Assembly (NCBI RefSeq): GCF_003687725.1
Contig: NZ_RDOJ01000001.1
Coordinates: 5,196 to 69,195, forward strand
DNA: 64,000 bases
DNA from: Faecalibacter macacae
GTDB taxonomy: Bacteria > Bacteroidota > Bacteroidia > Flavobacteriales > Weeksellaceae
Direction of reading: 5' to 3'
Every line of letters starts with the position of its first letter. The first letter of the stretch is position 1. Position numbers and translations under genes: made by a program. Of this stretch, positions 17,274 to 26,989 are shown piece after piece. The notes beneath the pieces are model-generated. The model did no database searches, had not been told where the DNA came from, and saw only the letters and a program-made list of their open reading frames with translations.

Positions 17274-17803
17274 TAGACAGAAGGGATATATTTAGCATCT
17301 TCATTATACCATAATCCTTGTACTTTTAGGATTTGTTCTAATAAATCGCGTACACATCCTTTTCCACCATTTTCAGGTGAAATATATTCAGCAGCTTTAC
17401 GAACATCCATACACGCATCGTTAGGGCAAGTAGATAATCCAACTAATCCCATAACAGCTAAATCTGGATAATCATCACCCATGTAAGCAATTTCGTCAGG
17501 ATCTAATCCGTAAGAAAAAACTAAATCTTGAAAAGCATCAACTTTATCATGCGCACCAACATAAATGTCTGTTAATCCTAAATATTTTAAACGATCTACT
17601 ACAGCCTGATCTTTTCCTCCAGTAATAACCGCGATACGAATACCTTTTTTAATAGCTAATTGCATAGCATATCCATCTCTCGTATTCATTGATCTAACCA
17701 TTTCACCAGTTGGTAAAAGAATTAAATTTCCGTCAGTTAAAACTCCATCAACATCAAGAATAACAGTTTTAATGTTATTCAATTTCTCTTTGTAACTTAT
17801 CAT
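17273..17803 (-). CDS. kdsC: KdsC-like HAD phosphatase (KDO 8-phosphate phosphatase)
   Basis: A 176-residue HAD-superfamily protein of the cap-less KdsC type: 'ILDVDGVLTDGNL' holds the nucleophile and acid Asp pair, 'VITGG' is motif II, and 'YMGDDYPDLAVM' is motif IV. It should dephosphorylate KDO 8-phosphate in lipopolysaccharide synthesis. The product call rests on family membership; related sialic-acid enzymes share these motifs. One-base overlaps on both sides show tight coupling. Confidence 0.88.
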   Translation of the reverse strand: MISYKEKLNNIKTVILDVDGVLTDGNLILLPTGEMVRSMNTRDGYAMQLAIKKGIRIAVITGGKDQAVVDRLKYLGLTDIYVGAHDKVDAFQDLVFSYGLDPDEIAYMGDDYPDLAVMGLVGLSTCPNDACMDVRKAAEYISPENGGKGCVRDLLEQILKVQGLWYNEDAKYIPSV

Positions 17804-18567
17804 TAGTCTTCGTATTCTCTTTTAATCGAATCTGTTAAGATTTGATAGATTTGTAATAATCTTGAATCATTTTTTAATAAATCTAAATGTCGATTAACAA
17901 TCACATCATCACCTCTACGAGCTGGTCCTGTTTGTGCATCGTGTGGCGTTAATTCTTCCACTTTATTAGCCGTTTCTTTGATTAAAGGAACTAATACATC
18001 AAAAGGGACATTATTCTTTTCGCAGAAATCGCCTGCAATTTTGTACATATGATTCACGAAATTACTTGCCCAAACCCCGCACATTTGTATTTCCATACGA
18101 CTTTTAAAATCTAATTCGTACACATCATTAGAAATACGTAATGCAAATTCTTTCAATGCAGTTGCATCTTCAGGATTTTCAGCTTCTACGAAAAATGGAA
18201 TTTCGTCGTAACGTAATTTCTTTGTTTTAGTAAATGTTTGTAGCGGATATAAAACACCTTTTCTATAATCACCTTTTAATACTGAAATTGGAGATGATCC
18301 AGAAGTATGTACAACCAATACATCGTCAAATGGTATGTAGTGCGAAAATTCTTCGATACCACTATCAGCACAAGCAATGATATATAAATCCGCTTTTTCT
18401 ATTTCTGAAATTTTATCGGTATATGCTACACGATTTGCTTCACCAATTTCTTTCGCATGTTCTAATGTACGATTGAAAATTTGTCGAACGTTAAACGTAT
18501 TTTCTATTAATGCACGAGTTAGGTGGAATGCAACGTTTCCAGCGCCTAAAATTACTATTGAATTCAA
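17803..18567 (-). CDS. Rossmann-fold/DUF2520 protein
   Basis: A 254-residue protein with an N-terminal NADP-binding Rossmann motif ('VILGAGNVAFHLTRAL', residues 5-20). A C-terminal helical DUF2520 domain follows ('MCGVWASNFVNHMYKIA', 'TGPARRGD'), as in ketopantoate-reductase-like oxidoreductases. The substrate is unknown. It heads the operon with kdsC and maf, a gene order I recall from other flavobacteria; no function can be read from it. A 210-base AT-rich spacer lies between it and the divergent TonB-receptor-like gene. Confidence 0.87.
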   Translation of the reverse strand: MNSIVILGAGNVAFHLTRALIENTFNVRQIFNRTLEHAKEIGEANRVAYTDKISEIEKADLYIIACADSGIEEFSHYIPFDDVLVVHTSGSSPISVLKGDYRKGVLYPLQTFTKTKKLRYDEIPFFVEAENPEDATALKEFALRISNDVYELDFKSRMEIQMCGVWASNFVNHMYKIAGDFCEKNNVPFDVLVPLIKETANKVEELTPHDAQTGPARRGDDVIVNRHLDLLKNDSRLLQIYQILTDSIKREYED

Positions 18568-18777
18568 ATTAGAGATTATCTTTTTTTAGATTCGAGATGT
18601 TATAAAATTAAGCTATTTATACGAGGTGTAAAAAAAAATGAAATTTTTTTAATATTAATTGTAACGTTTTATTTTTTTGTGCGTCTTATTGGGTAAATGA
18701 AGCAAATTGTGAATATGTATTATGTAAAACAAAGTACCTTGCTTTTGATTTAAACTATTATTTAAAAATTTACACAG

Positions 18778-21183
18778 ATGAAAAAATATACACTTTCTAT
18801 TCTATTCGCTTTTTGTTCCGTCTTTAGTATGGCACAAGAAGTACAGCCTGTTAAAGGACATGTTGTAAATGCTAAACAAGAAAAATTAGCATTTGTTTCG
18901 GTTACTTTAAATAAAGCTGAAGATGATTCTTATGTTACAGATTTAACTACAGATGAAGATGGAAATTTCAATTTTGAAGATATTACAGACGGGAAATATA
19001 AAGTTGTTATTACTGAATTTGGTTATGCGCAACACGAACAATTAATTGAAGTTGTAGATGGAGTTGTTGACTTGGGAACAATTCAGTTAACAGAAAATAA
19101 ATCAGACCAAACAGTTGAATTAAAAGGTGTTTTTATTCGTAAAGAAACTTCACAATATCGTAATGAAATTGATAAGCGAGTAGTAGAAGTTGGGAATGAT
19201 TTAATTGCAGCTGGTACTGATGCAGCTTCAGTTTTAAATAATATTCCTTCGGTTAGTGTAGATCAACAAACAGGTGCATTGTCGTTAAGAGGTAATGAAA
19301 ATGTAAAAGTTTTTGTAGATGGAAAACCTTCATCTCAATCAGCTGCGGATTTATTGAAACAAATTCCATCAAACCAAATTCAACGTATTGAAATTATAAC
19401 AAATCCTTCAGCAAAATATGAAGCAGACGGAAAGTCTGGTATCATCAATATTATTTTAGTTAAGGGACAAAAGAAAGGATATAATATTGGTTTAGTAACA
19501 GGTTATGAACAGGGGAAAAAAGCACGTTTTAATTCGTCGCTTAATTCGAATGTTAATGTTGGAAATTTCAATATTTTCGGAAACTTAAACTATGCTGATC
19601 GTCCAGCAAAACAACACGGAATCGGTCAAAATTTTGATCAAGATCTCGACATGTTGTTCGATATTTATAATAAAGGTAGAAATCTATCTTACAAAGTTGG
19701 TGTGGATTGGTTTATTAACGATAAAAATGCGTTAACAGTTTACACAAATCAATGGCGAGGAAAATGGGATAGTGTAATTAATTCAGATGTAGTTGAAACT
19801 GGATTAACAAAGAGAAATATTAATGATATTATTTCTGATAACGATGGTTTTGATTACAGTTTAAATTACAAATTAGATTTTGATAAAAAGGATCATAACA
19901 TTGTTTTAGATGCTTTTTATTCTGAAAACTTAAGTGATGATAGTCGTGATTATACAAATACTTATCCTAATCCAGAATTTTATAATGAATTAAGAGATAA
20001 TCAAACTAAAAATACACGTATTAATTTAGATTATACCAATCAGATTGAAGGTGCGGGTAAAATTGAAGCAGGTGTCCAATTCAGAAATGAAAAGACAGAA
20101 AACGTATTAAATTCTACACAAATAATTACTGAAGACGGATTAGATTTTAATCCAAATGTAAACTTTGATTTCGACCGTAAATTTTTATCAGCTTATACAA
20201 ATTACAAGCAAAAATTTGACAAGTTTGGAGCGCAAGTAGGATTACGTGTAGAAAATGTTAAAGATGATGGTAATTGGTTATATGCTCCTGCAAATAAAGG
20301 AACAATTAAAAAAGATTATACAGATTTCTTTCCATCGGTTTTCTTGACGTATGATTTAACTGAAAAAACTCAAGTTTCATTTAATTATAGTCGTCGTATT
20401 GATAGACCAGGAATGTACCAACTAACGCCAGTTCCACAATTTACAACAGCTTTAATGACGAGTAAAGGTAATCCAGATCTAAATCCAGAATATACAAATT
20501 CAATTGAGTTAGGTTATTTAAAACAATTAGACAAAGGTTCGTTATCTGCTACAGTTTTTTATCGACATGTAACAGATAATATCATTCAAGGATTTACAAA
20601 GGATCCAGAATTAGATACTCGTTTTATTCAATATAATATGAATTACGATAAAGTTAATAATTACGGAATTGAAGCAAGTTGGAATTATAAAGTTGCCAAA
20701 TGGATGAATGTTTTCTTAGCAGGAGATTTTACTTCGTCTGAAATGCAAGACGTTTCAACTGAAATATTAGACGCGAACGGAAACCCAACTGTTAATAAAA
20801 TTACGGCTAATGTTTTATCGTTAAGAATGAATAATAATTTTAATTTATCTAAAAATTTAACATTACAACAATTTGGATTCTTTAGAGGTAAAACTAAATT
20901 TTTACAAGGAGAAATGTTAGAAATGTGGAGTATGAATCTTGGTTTACGTTACACGTTTATGGAAGGAAAAGCTTCTATATCTGCTCGTATGAATGATATT
21001 TTCAAAACGATGCGTGCTCGTGTAAATATGACGCAACCTTATTATGGTTATGCAAACTTTAACTGGGAGGCACATACATTTTACTTAGGATTTACTTACA
21101 ACTTTGGTGGGAAAGTAAAAACAAGAGCAGAGGTTCAGCAAAATAAAACGGATCAATCTGGAGGAGGTATTGGATTACAATAA
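18778..21183 (+). CDS. TonB-dependent-receptor-like outer-membrane protein with a carboxypeptidase-regulatory domain
   Basis: An 801-residue outer-membrane protein. A signal peptide (residues 1-19) is followed by a CarboxypepD_reg-like beta-sandwich (about residues 22-110, 'VKGHVVNAKQEKLAFVSVTL'). Then come a plug domain ('LRGNENVKVFVDGKPSS', 'IEIITNPSAKYEADG') and the OMP_b-brl_3 barrel typical of Bacteroidota. The substrate is not evident, and no SusD partner is adjacent. It is monocistronic, with a long upstream region (18568-18777) in which I find no good TAnnTTTG promoter and nothing else I recognise. Confidence 0.9.
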   Translation: MKKYTLSILFAFCSVFSMAQEVQPVKGHVVNAKQEKLAFVSVTLNKAEDDSYVTDLTTDEDGNFNFEDITDGKYKVVITEFGYAQHEQLIEVVDGVVDLGTIQLTENKSDQTVELKGVFIRKETSQYRNEIDKRVVEVGNDLIAAGTDAASVLNNIPSVSVDQQTGALSLRGNENVKVFVDGKPSSQSAADLLKQIPSNQIQRIEIITNPSAKYEADGKSGIINIILVKGQKKGYNIGLVTGYEQGKKARFNSSLNSNVNVGNFNIFGNLNYADRPAKQHGIGQNFDQDLDMLFDIYNKGRNLSYKVGVDWFINDKNALTVYTNQWRGKWDSVINSDVVETGLTKRNINDIISDNDGFDYSLNYKLDFDKKDHNIVLDAFYSENLSDDSRDYTNTYPNPEFYNELRDNQTKNTRINLDYTNQIEGAGKIEAGVQFRNEKTENVLNSTQIITEDGLDFNPNVNFDFDRKFLSAYTNYKQKFDKFGAQVGLRVENVKDDGNWLYAPANKGTIKKDYTDFFPSVFLTYDLTEKTQVSFNYSRRIDRPGMYQLTPVPQFTTALMTSKGNPDLNPEYTNSIELGYLKQLDKGSLSATVFYRHVTDNIIQGFTKDPELDTRFIQYNMNYDKVNNYGIEASWNYKVAKWMNVFLAGDFTSSEMQDVSTEILDANGNPTVNKITANVLSLRMNNNFNLSKNLTLQQFGFFRGKTKFLQGEMLEMWSMNLGLRYTFMEGKASISARMNDIFKTMRARVNMTQPYYGYANFNWEAHTFYLGFTYNFGGKVKTRAEVQQNKTDQSGGGIGLQ

Positions 21184-21213
21184 AACTAAATTCTTTTAAA
21201 TATTTTTATAACT

Positions 21214-21249
21214 AAAAAGGAGATAAACATATGGTTTATCTCCTTTTTT
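21214..21249. terminator. Bidirectional terminator
   Basis: A 15-bp stem AAAAAGGAGATAAAC / GTTTATCTCCTTTTT with a 5-base loop between two convergent genes. Confidence 0.88.
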
Positions 21250-21267
21250 ATTTGATTTTTTTAAAGC

Positions 21268-22431
21268 TTATTTTTTACCAAAAAATCGATTTAAAACTAC
21301 TGCGATTGCTCCATCACCAGTAACATTTCCGGCCGTACCGAAACTATCCATCGCAATGTATAAGGCAATCATTAACGCTTGATTTTCTGGACTAAATCCT
21401 AACATAGACGCAATGATACCAATTGCAGCCATAATTGCTCCACCAGGAACTCCAGGTGCGGCAACCATTGCAACTCCTAACATTAATATGAAACCTAAAA
21501 ATTGCATAAAATCTATCGGCATTCCTTGGATTAACATCAGGGCTAAACAACACATTACAATTTTTATCATAGAACCTGATAAGTGAATTGTAGCACATAG
21601 TGGAACAGAGAAATTTGCGATCTCTTCGTCAACTCCGTTCTTTTTTGTTTGTGCTAAAGTTACCGGAATTGTAGCGGCAGAAGATTGTGTTCCTAAAGCA
21701 GTAAAATAAGCAGGTAACATATTTTTTAATAATGTAATCGGATTCTTTTTAGCAATTGTTCCAGCTATGATAAACTGTATTAATAGTAATACAACGTGTA
21801 GAATAAAGATTACTCCAATAATTTTTAAGAATACATTTAAGATAACCATTACTTGACCAGAATATGTCATATTTAAGAAAATTCCGAAAATGAATAATGG
21901 TAACAATGGAATGATTACGGCTTGAATTAAGAATGTAATTATTGATTCAAAATCATCTGCAAATTTCTCGAAAGTAGAGTTTTTTAGTTTTGATAATCCA
22001 ATTCCAAACAAGAATGAAAATACCAAAGCTGGCATTACATCAAAAAACGGAGGAAATTCTATCGTGAAATATGGTTTTAATTCTTTTGCATTTTCAGCTA
22101 AACTAATTTGTCCAGTTTGGTTTTCTAATAAACTCGGGAAAATTGTCATGGCTGATGTATATCCTAACATTCCTGCAAAAATCGTTGATCCGTAAGCTAT
22201 CAACACGGTTGTTAATAACAATTTTCCTGCAGTTTGTCCTAATCTTCCGATTGAAGGAACAATTAATCCTACAATGATTAGAGGAATTAAGAAGTTTAAT
22301 AATTCGCTAAATAAATCATTGAAAGTAAGGAAGATTCTTCCGATACTTTCTGGAATAAAATTACCAATTACAATACCTAATATGATAGCAATGATAACTT
22401 GTATTAGTAAGTTGTTTTTGAGTTTGTTCAT
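21268..22431 (-). CDS. Dicarboxylate/amino acid:cation symporter (DAACS family)
   Basis: A 387-residue transporter with the GltPh-like layout: about eight helices and two hairpins. 'LGTQSSAATIPVTL' is the serine-rich hairpin HP1, and 'MDSFGTAGNVTGDGAIA' is helix 8 with the substrate-binding Asp and Asn. It should take up glutamate, aspartate, serine or a dicarboxylate with Na+ or H+. The Arg that fixes the side-chain carboxyl in glutamate carriers (DRxRT) is replaced here by Ser-Phe-Gly-Thr, so a neutral substrate is quite possible. The gene is monocistronic. Confidence 0.9.
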   Translation of the reverse strand: MNKLKNNLLIQVIIAIILGIVIGNFIPESIGRIFLTFNDLFSELLNFLIPLIIVGLIVPSIGRLGQTAGKLLLTTVLIAYGSTIFAGMLGYTSAMTIFPSLLENQTGQISLAENAKELKPYFTIEFPPFFDVMPALVFSFLFGIGLSKLKNSTFEKFADDFESIITFLIQAVIIPLLPLFIFGIFLNMTYSGQVMVILNVFLKIIGVIFILHVVLLLIQFIIAGTIAKKNPITLLKNMLPAYFTALGTQSSAATIPVTLAQTKKNGVDEEIANFSVPLCATIHLSGSMIKIVMCCLALMLIQGMPIDFMQFLGFILMLGVAMVAAPGVPGGAIMAAIGIIASMLGFSPENQALMIALYIAMDSFGTAGNVTGDGAIAVVLNRFFGKK

Positions 22432-22455
22432 AGGCGAATTTAAAAATATTTTGCC

Positions 22456-22489
22456 AAAAAAAAGCGATATAGTAAAATCTATATCGCTT
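22456..22489 (-). terminator. Terminator of the LysM-protein gene
   Basis: Stem AAGCGATATAG (22462-22472) / CTATATCGCTT (22479-22489); on the minus strand it is followed by seven Ts. Confidence 0.85.
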
Positions 22490-22510
22490 CAATTATATTT
22501 TTTGTTTTAA

Positions 22511-24367
22511 TTATTTTTTTGGTAATCTAATGATTCGGGCAGAATCATTTGCATAAGCCTTTGATGAACCGACACGTTTGTAAGCAAATTTGCTTGCTAA
22601 TCTTGTGTTTTCAGCAGAAATATTATTTAAGAAATCTCCTTTAGAATTCATTCTATCTACAATATCATAAACTGTATCATAACCTAGTTGTTCTGCACGT
22701 TTAGGTAAGTAACAATAAACATCTGCAAAATCTTTTAAGATACTTTTCGTTTCTTCGTTTCTTGTATTCATGATGTTACTTGTACTAAAAACAAATCCAA
22801 ATTCGCGGAAAGCATCAATGTTAGCCGCATTATTTGTATCATAAATATCATAAACATCAACAGATTTAATTCCAAATGCTTTGATATTATCTTTGTTAAA
22901 AGTTTTTAAACGTTCTAAATATTGTTTTCCTAAAACATCGTTATCTCCAACCATAATTGCAGTAATTGGCGTAAAGTAATTTACATCTCCAACTTTGTCG
23001 TTTGGTTGAATGATTTTAGAAGCATCGTTAACGATAACAACATTAGCTTTTAAAGATTTTTCTAAAGTTTTCTTTGTGTAGTTTGCTAATTCTTGGTGAT
23101 CAGAATCTGTTAATAAATAGATTTGTTCACCAGCAAAAGTTTTAGAAACTTCTTCAATAATCTGATCAGCTAAAACTTCTTCTCGTGGATTTGCAATTAA
23201 TAAGTTTTCGTAATTATTTAATTCATCGCTTGTCGCATAAGGAGAAATAATTCCGATTCCAGATCCTCTTAAGAAATCTGCAACTTCTATAACAGCACCA
23301 GCTTTAATAGGTCCAATAATCGCATCTGTTTTTGATAAATCTTGAGTAGATAAAATTGATTGAATATCGTTTTCATCTTTTGTATCAATAACTTTAACGT
23401 TGATGTTTTTCCCTGCTTTAGTTAATCGATTTAAAGCAACTTTTGCTCCTGTAAAAAATTGCATTGCTTGATTGTTTTTTAATGAAGTTGGATTATCTGC
23501 ATTAAAAGGTAACATCAATACAATGTTAATTTCGTTATCGTTGGCACGTTTTACTTTACCAGCTTCTGCATATTTTATAATTTTAGCATTGTTTTCTAAT
23601 GGTAATTTTAAGACCATTCCGGCTTTTAAACCATTAATAGCATCAGGATTTAACGCTAACAATTCGTCTAAATTTGTATTATATCTATTGATGATATTAT
23701 ATGCAGTATCACCCGATTGAACTGTATAGTTAATCGTGTTATTTTCAATTACTGCACGACCAGATTTTTTAGGAATGTTAATAACCATTCCATTTTTTAA
23801 ACCTTCCGTTTGTAATTGAGGATTTTCTGCATAAAAATCGTCTACAGAAACATTAAATTTCTTTGATAAACTATATAATGTTTCTCCTTTTTCAACAACA
23901 TATCCATTAGATGATGGTACAGTTTCTTTTGGCTTAGAAGAAGTAACTGTAGTTGTCGTTGATTTTTTTGGAATACGAATTACATCGCCAACTTTTAATC
24001 CATTTTCTAATTGTTTTGGATTTAAAGATTTTAATGTAGCTTCAGTAACATCATATTTACGAGTTATTTGATAAATACTTTCTTTTGGCTGAATTGTCAA
24101 ATAGATAAAGTTTTCATCTTCAAAATTAGTCGCAGAAGTTTGTTCATTATTTTTAGATGTTACAGCTCCAGGAATAATAATTGAATCGCCAATCTGTAAT
24201 CCATTTTTTTCGATTGTAGGATTAGCTTTATATAATTCTTCTTGGGTTACACCATATTTTTTAGAGATTCCATATACAGTTTCTTTTGGCTCAACTTTAT
24301 GTGTTTTTTGTTGAGCAAATAATACTGTAGAACCAATAAAAAGTAATAACGATACTATTTTTTTCAT
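22511..24367 (-). CDS. Four-LysM protein fused to a periplasmic-binding-protein-like domain
   Basis: A 618-residue exported protein. After the signal peptide (cleavage near LFA-Q) come four LysM repeats, each with the 'GDT/KET.Y.I..KY.V' pattern, starting near residues 22, 88, 150 and 212; each should bind peptidoglycan. From about residue 280 to the end there is a type I periplasmic-binding-protein fold like branched-chain amino-acid receptors ('IVLMLPFNA', 'DAIIGPIKAGAVIEVADFL', 'GIGIISPYATSDEL'). The whole resembles LpoA/LysM-ABC-receptor fusions of Bacteroidota and may link cell-wall sensing to envelope synthesis. That role is inference; no transporter genes are adjacent. Confidence 0.88.
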   Translation of the reverse strand: MKKIVSLLLFIGSTVLFAQQKTHKVEPKETVYGISKKYGVTQEELYKANPTIEKNGLQIGDSIIIPGAVTSKNNEQTSATNFEDENFIYLTIQPKESIYQITRKYDVTEATLKSLNPKQLENGLKVGDVIRIPKKSTTTTVTSSKPKETVPSSNGYVVEKGETLYSLSKKFNVSVDDFYAENPQLQTEGLKNGMVINIPKKSGRAVIENNTINYTVQSGDTAYNIINRYNTNLDELLALNPDAINGLKAGMVLKLPLENNAKIIKYAEAGKVKRANDNEINIVLMLPFNADNPTSLKNNQAMQFFTGAKVALNRLTKAGKNINVKVIDTKDENDIQSILSTQDLSKTDAIIGPIKAGAVIEVADFLRGSGIGIISPYATSDELNNYENLLIANPREEVLADQIIEEVSKTFAGEQIYLLTDSDHQELANYTKKTLEKSLKANVVIVNDASKIIQPNDKVGDVNYFTPITAIMVGDNDVLGKQYLERLKTFNKDNIKAFGIKSVDVYDIYDTNNAANIDAFREFGFVFSTSNIMNTRNEETKSILKDFADVYCYLPKRAEQLGYDTVYDIVDRMNSKGDFLNNISAENTRLASKFAYKRVGSSKAYANDSARIIRLPKK

Positions 24368-24406
24368 TTAAATGAATTTACGGTATAAATATACGAATAA
24401 CTTTAC

Positions 24407-26011
24407 TTAAATATCTTCGGCTAACGTATTTATAATAAAGTTAAACTCAAATGGTTTAATATTTTGATAGATAGAGTCTATAAAGAGTTTAACATCAACA
24501 TAATCGAAATCCGAAAAATGGCGCACACGTTCTTGTAAACCATTGTTTTGTGTTAAATCTTCTAAAAGTAGATCTATTCTATTTTGATAATCTTCTTGTT
24601 TCTTAATTTCAGCTTTTACTAATCTTTTTTCAAGTTTTTCAAAACCTTTTATTTGTTTTGTTCTTTGCGCCTGAATCATGTTAGCAAATGAAACATCGGT
24701 TTGAGTTGAAAGATTTTCTAATTCTTTGAATAAATTTTCTAATTGATTTCTTAAATCTGGTAGCTGTTCAATTAACTTAGAATTCTTTTCAACATCTTCT
24801 TTTATGATATTGCGTCCTGTACGAAACAAATCCTCATCTCTCAAATTTAGAGCCAATTGTTTTTGAACTTGTTTTTTTGTTCGAATTAACATCGAATTTC
24901 TTAAGACCAATAAAGGAAAATCTACTTTATAAGCTTCAAACATAGATTTTAATTCTAACCAATATGCTAATTCACCACCACCACCAATGTATGCAACGTT
25001 TGGTAAAATAGTTTCTTGGTATAAAGGTCTTATGATTACATTTGGACTAAATTTTTCAGGAAATTGTTTTAGTTCTTCTATAATTTCAGTTTCAGTAAAT
25101 GAAATTGAAGTGTTTAAAATATTGTATTTCCCATTTTCAAAAACAATTCGTTCTCTTGATAAAGGATTAGCTATATAAAATAAGTTAATTTCACGTGGAT
25201 TTACTTGTGCATGAACATTTAATTTACTTAATTTTTCAATCTCCGGAATAACGTGTTGAAAAGCTAAATTATTTTTAATTTCTTTTTCAAAGATCGGAAT
25301 TATGGTCTGTTTTAAGATTTTATCATCACCATCAATCATAAGTAATCCATAATCTCCAAAAAGAGCATGAACTAATTTTCTTGTAGCTTCTGTAAGCGTT
25401 TTAGATGATAAATACGAAGCATCGATTAATTCTTTCAACTGTTCTTTTTTCTTTCCATTCGGAAATAAACTTAAATATGAATTAAAAACTTCCTCTAATC
25501 CATCAGTAGTTAATTGTCCAACTGGTCCACCATGTGTTTTGGCCCAATGAATAACGCGATCACTGTAATGAAAATGATTAATTTCATCAAAATCGTGATC
25601 TTCTGTTGCCATCCAAAATACAGGAACAAAATTAATTTCGTCTTGCGATTTATTTAATTCTTTACACTGTTTAATTACCTGTAAAATTTTATAAAAAAAG
25701 AAAATTGGTCCAGTAAAAAGATTTAATTGATGACCAGTAGTAATTGTAACTGTATTATATTGTTTTAAAAGTTCTAAGTTTTTCTTTTGCTTTTTTGATA
25801 AACTTAAATCTTTTAATTGATCTTCTAATTGTTGTACTAAAACACTACGATGTTGATATGTTTTTAACTTATCTTTTGCTTGATCTGTGTAGTTTTCAAA
25901 AGATGGAAAACGATTATAAAATGGTTTTATTTCTTCTTTTTGATCAATGTAATTTAACATTAAAGAAGAAAAATAGTTCGAATCTTTTAAACTTATAGTT
26001 TTAGTTTCCAT
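24407..26011 (-). CDS. bshC: Bacillithiol biosynthesis cysteine-adding enzyme BshC
   Basis: A 534-residue BshC, the usual length. It is thought to add cysteine to glucosaminyl-malate, the last step of bacillithiol synthesis. Conserved blocks: 'TVTITTGHQLNLFTGPIFFFYKI', 'VPVFWMATEDHDFDEINHF', 'NVIIRPLYQETILPNVAYIGGGGELAYW', and a C-terminal coiled coil (about residues 390-480). It overlaps the upstream glycerophosphodiesterase gene by one base. Presence of the gene implies that bacillithiol is a major low-molecular-weight thiol here. Confidence 0.96.
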   Translation of the reverse strand: METKTISLKDSNYFSSLMLNYIDQKEEIKPFYNRFPSFENYTDQAKDKLKTYQHRSVLVQQLEDQLKDLSLSKKQKKNLELLKQYNTVTITTGHQLNLFTGPIFFFYKILQVIKQCKELNKSQDEINFVPVFWMATEDHDFDEINHFHYSDRVIHWAKTHGGPVGQLTTDGLEEVFNSYLSLFPNGKKKEQLKELIDASYLSSKTLTEATRKLVHALFGDYGLLMIDGDDKILKQTIIPIFEKEIKNNLAFQHVIPEIEKLSKLNVHAQVNPREINLFYIANPLSRERIVFENGKYNILNTSISFTETEIIEELKQFPEKFSPNVIIRPLYQETILPNVAYIGGGGELAYWLELKSMFEAYKVDFPLLVLRNSMLIRTKKQVQKQLALNLRDEDLFRTGRNIIKEDVEKNSKLIEQLPDLRNQLENLFKELENLSTQTDVSFANMIQAQRTKQIKGFEKLEKRLVKAEIKKQEDYQNRIDLLLEDLTQNNGLQERVRHFSDFDYVDVKLFIDSIYQNIKPFEFNFIINTLAEDI

Positions 26012-26907
26012 TAGTTTTTGTTTATAGTTTGATAAACTTCAAGTGCTCTATCTGTTGCAAAGATATCAACTCCTTGCGTTTCTAACTCTTGATATATGGT
26101 ATTTCCTCGTGCTTTTGCACTTCTATCTATATTTCCTAAAGTCCCAAAAATTACCATAATATTTTGTTCATGAATTTTGTCGTATAATTCTTTAGGAGAC
26201 CTAATTGTTCCAGTAAAAGCAACCATTTTATCGGTCGGAATTCCACTGTTTATCATTTCATTAAATTCACGTTCGTTTCGCATAGATACAGATAAAAGCA
26301 TTTCTGGAGCTAAACGATTTAATTTTTTTGCTTGACCGGTTGAGTAAGAGACTAAAACAACTTGATTTTGCATTTGGTTTTTTCTAATTTCAGCTATTAA
26401 ATCTTTATAATCTACATCTTTTTTAATATCTACCATAAAGTAAATAGGTTTGCCTTTTCCCCAAATTAAAGCTTCTGTAAAAGTTGGAATTTTAAATGTT
26501 GTTGTATTCTTAAAATCATCAACCAAAAAGTATTCCTTAATTTGATTAAGTGTAACTTGATTTACATCTTGTCTGCCTGTAGATGTACGTTGTAGACTGT
26601 TATCGTGCATTAAAATTAATTGACCATCCTTTGTTTTAGCAACATCAATCTCAAAAATCTGAATTCCTTTTTCATATAAATACTGCATCGTTTCAATCGA
26701 ATTTTCTGGATAATTTTCTATTCCACTTCCTCCACGATGAGCACTAACTAAATTTTTTTGTTTTTGATTATAACTAAAATCAATTTCAGTTTGGTTTGAT
26801 ACTTGCTTTACATTATTTACAGGTTTTTCTGGATTACAACTCCAAAAAAGCAAAAAAGCGAAGCATAAAGTATTGAAATGGTTAAATTTTAACTTATTTA
26901 AAAACAT
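26011..26907 (-). CDS. Glycerophosphodiester phosphodiesterase, lipoprotein
   Basis: A 298-residue GDPD-family enzyme with a lipoprotein-type N-terminus (hydrophobic stretch ending LFWSC near residue 24). Catalytic motifs: 'SAHRGGSGIENYPENS' (His-Arg and Glu-Asn), 'FEIDVAKTKDGQLILMHD' (Glu, Asp, His), and 'YFMVDIK'. It should hydrolyse glycerophosphodiesters to glycerol 3-phosphate at the cell envelope. The stop overlaps the bshC ATG by one base, so the two are co-transcribed; a functional link is not obvious. Confidence 0.93.
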   Translation of the reverse strand: MFLNKLKFNHFNTLCFAFLLFWSCNPEKPVNNVKQVSNQTEIDFSYNQKQKNLVSAHRGGSGIENYPENSIETMQYLYEKGIQIFEIDVAKTKDGQLILMHDNSLQRTSTGRQDVNQVTLNQIKEYFLVDDFKNTTTFKIPTFTEALIWGKGKPIYFMVDIKKDVDYKDLIAEIRKNQMQNQVVLVSYSTGQAKKLNRLAPEMLLSVSMRNEREFNEMINSGIPTDKMVAFTGTIRSPKELYDKIHEQNIMVIFGTLGNIDRSAKARGNTIYQELETQGVDIFATDRALEVYQTINKN

Positions 26908-26989
26908 ATTTTTGATGCTGTTATTTTTAGTTATACCTTTATTAAAGTGTAAATTTAAAGTGAAATTATCAACATAAGCAAGTTATAAA

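Noticed and set aside
18568-18777. Hidden small gene or RNA in the 210-base divergent region
   Set aside because: No open frame, stable hairpin or known RNA motif is seen; it is probably plain promoter and leader sequence.
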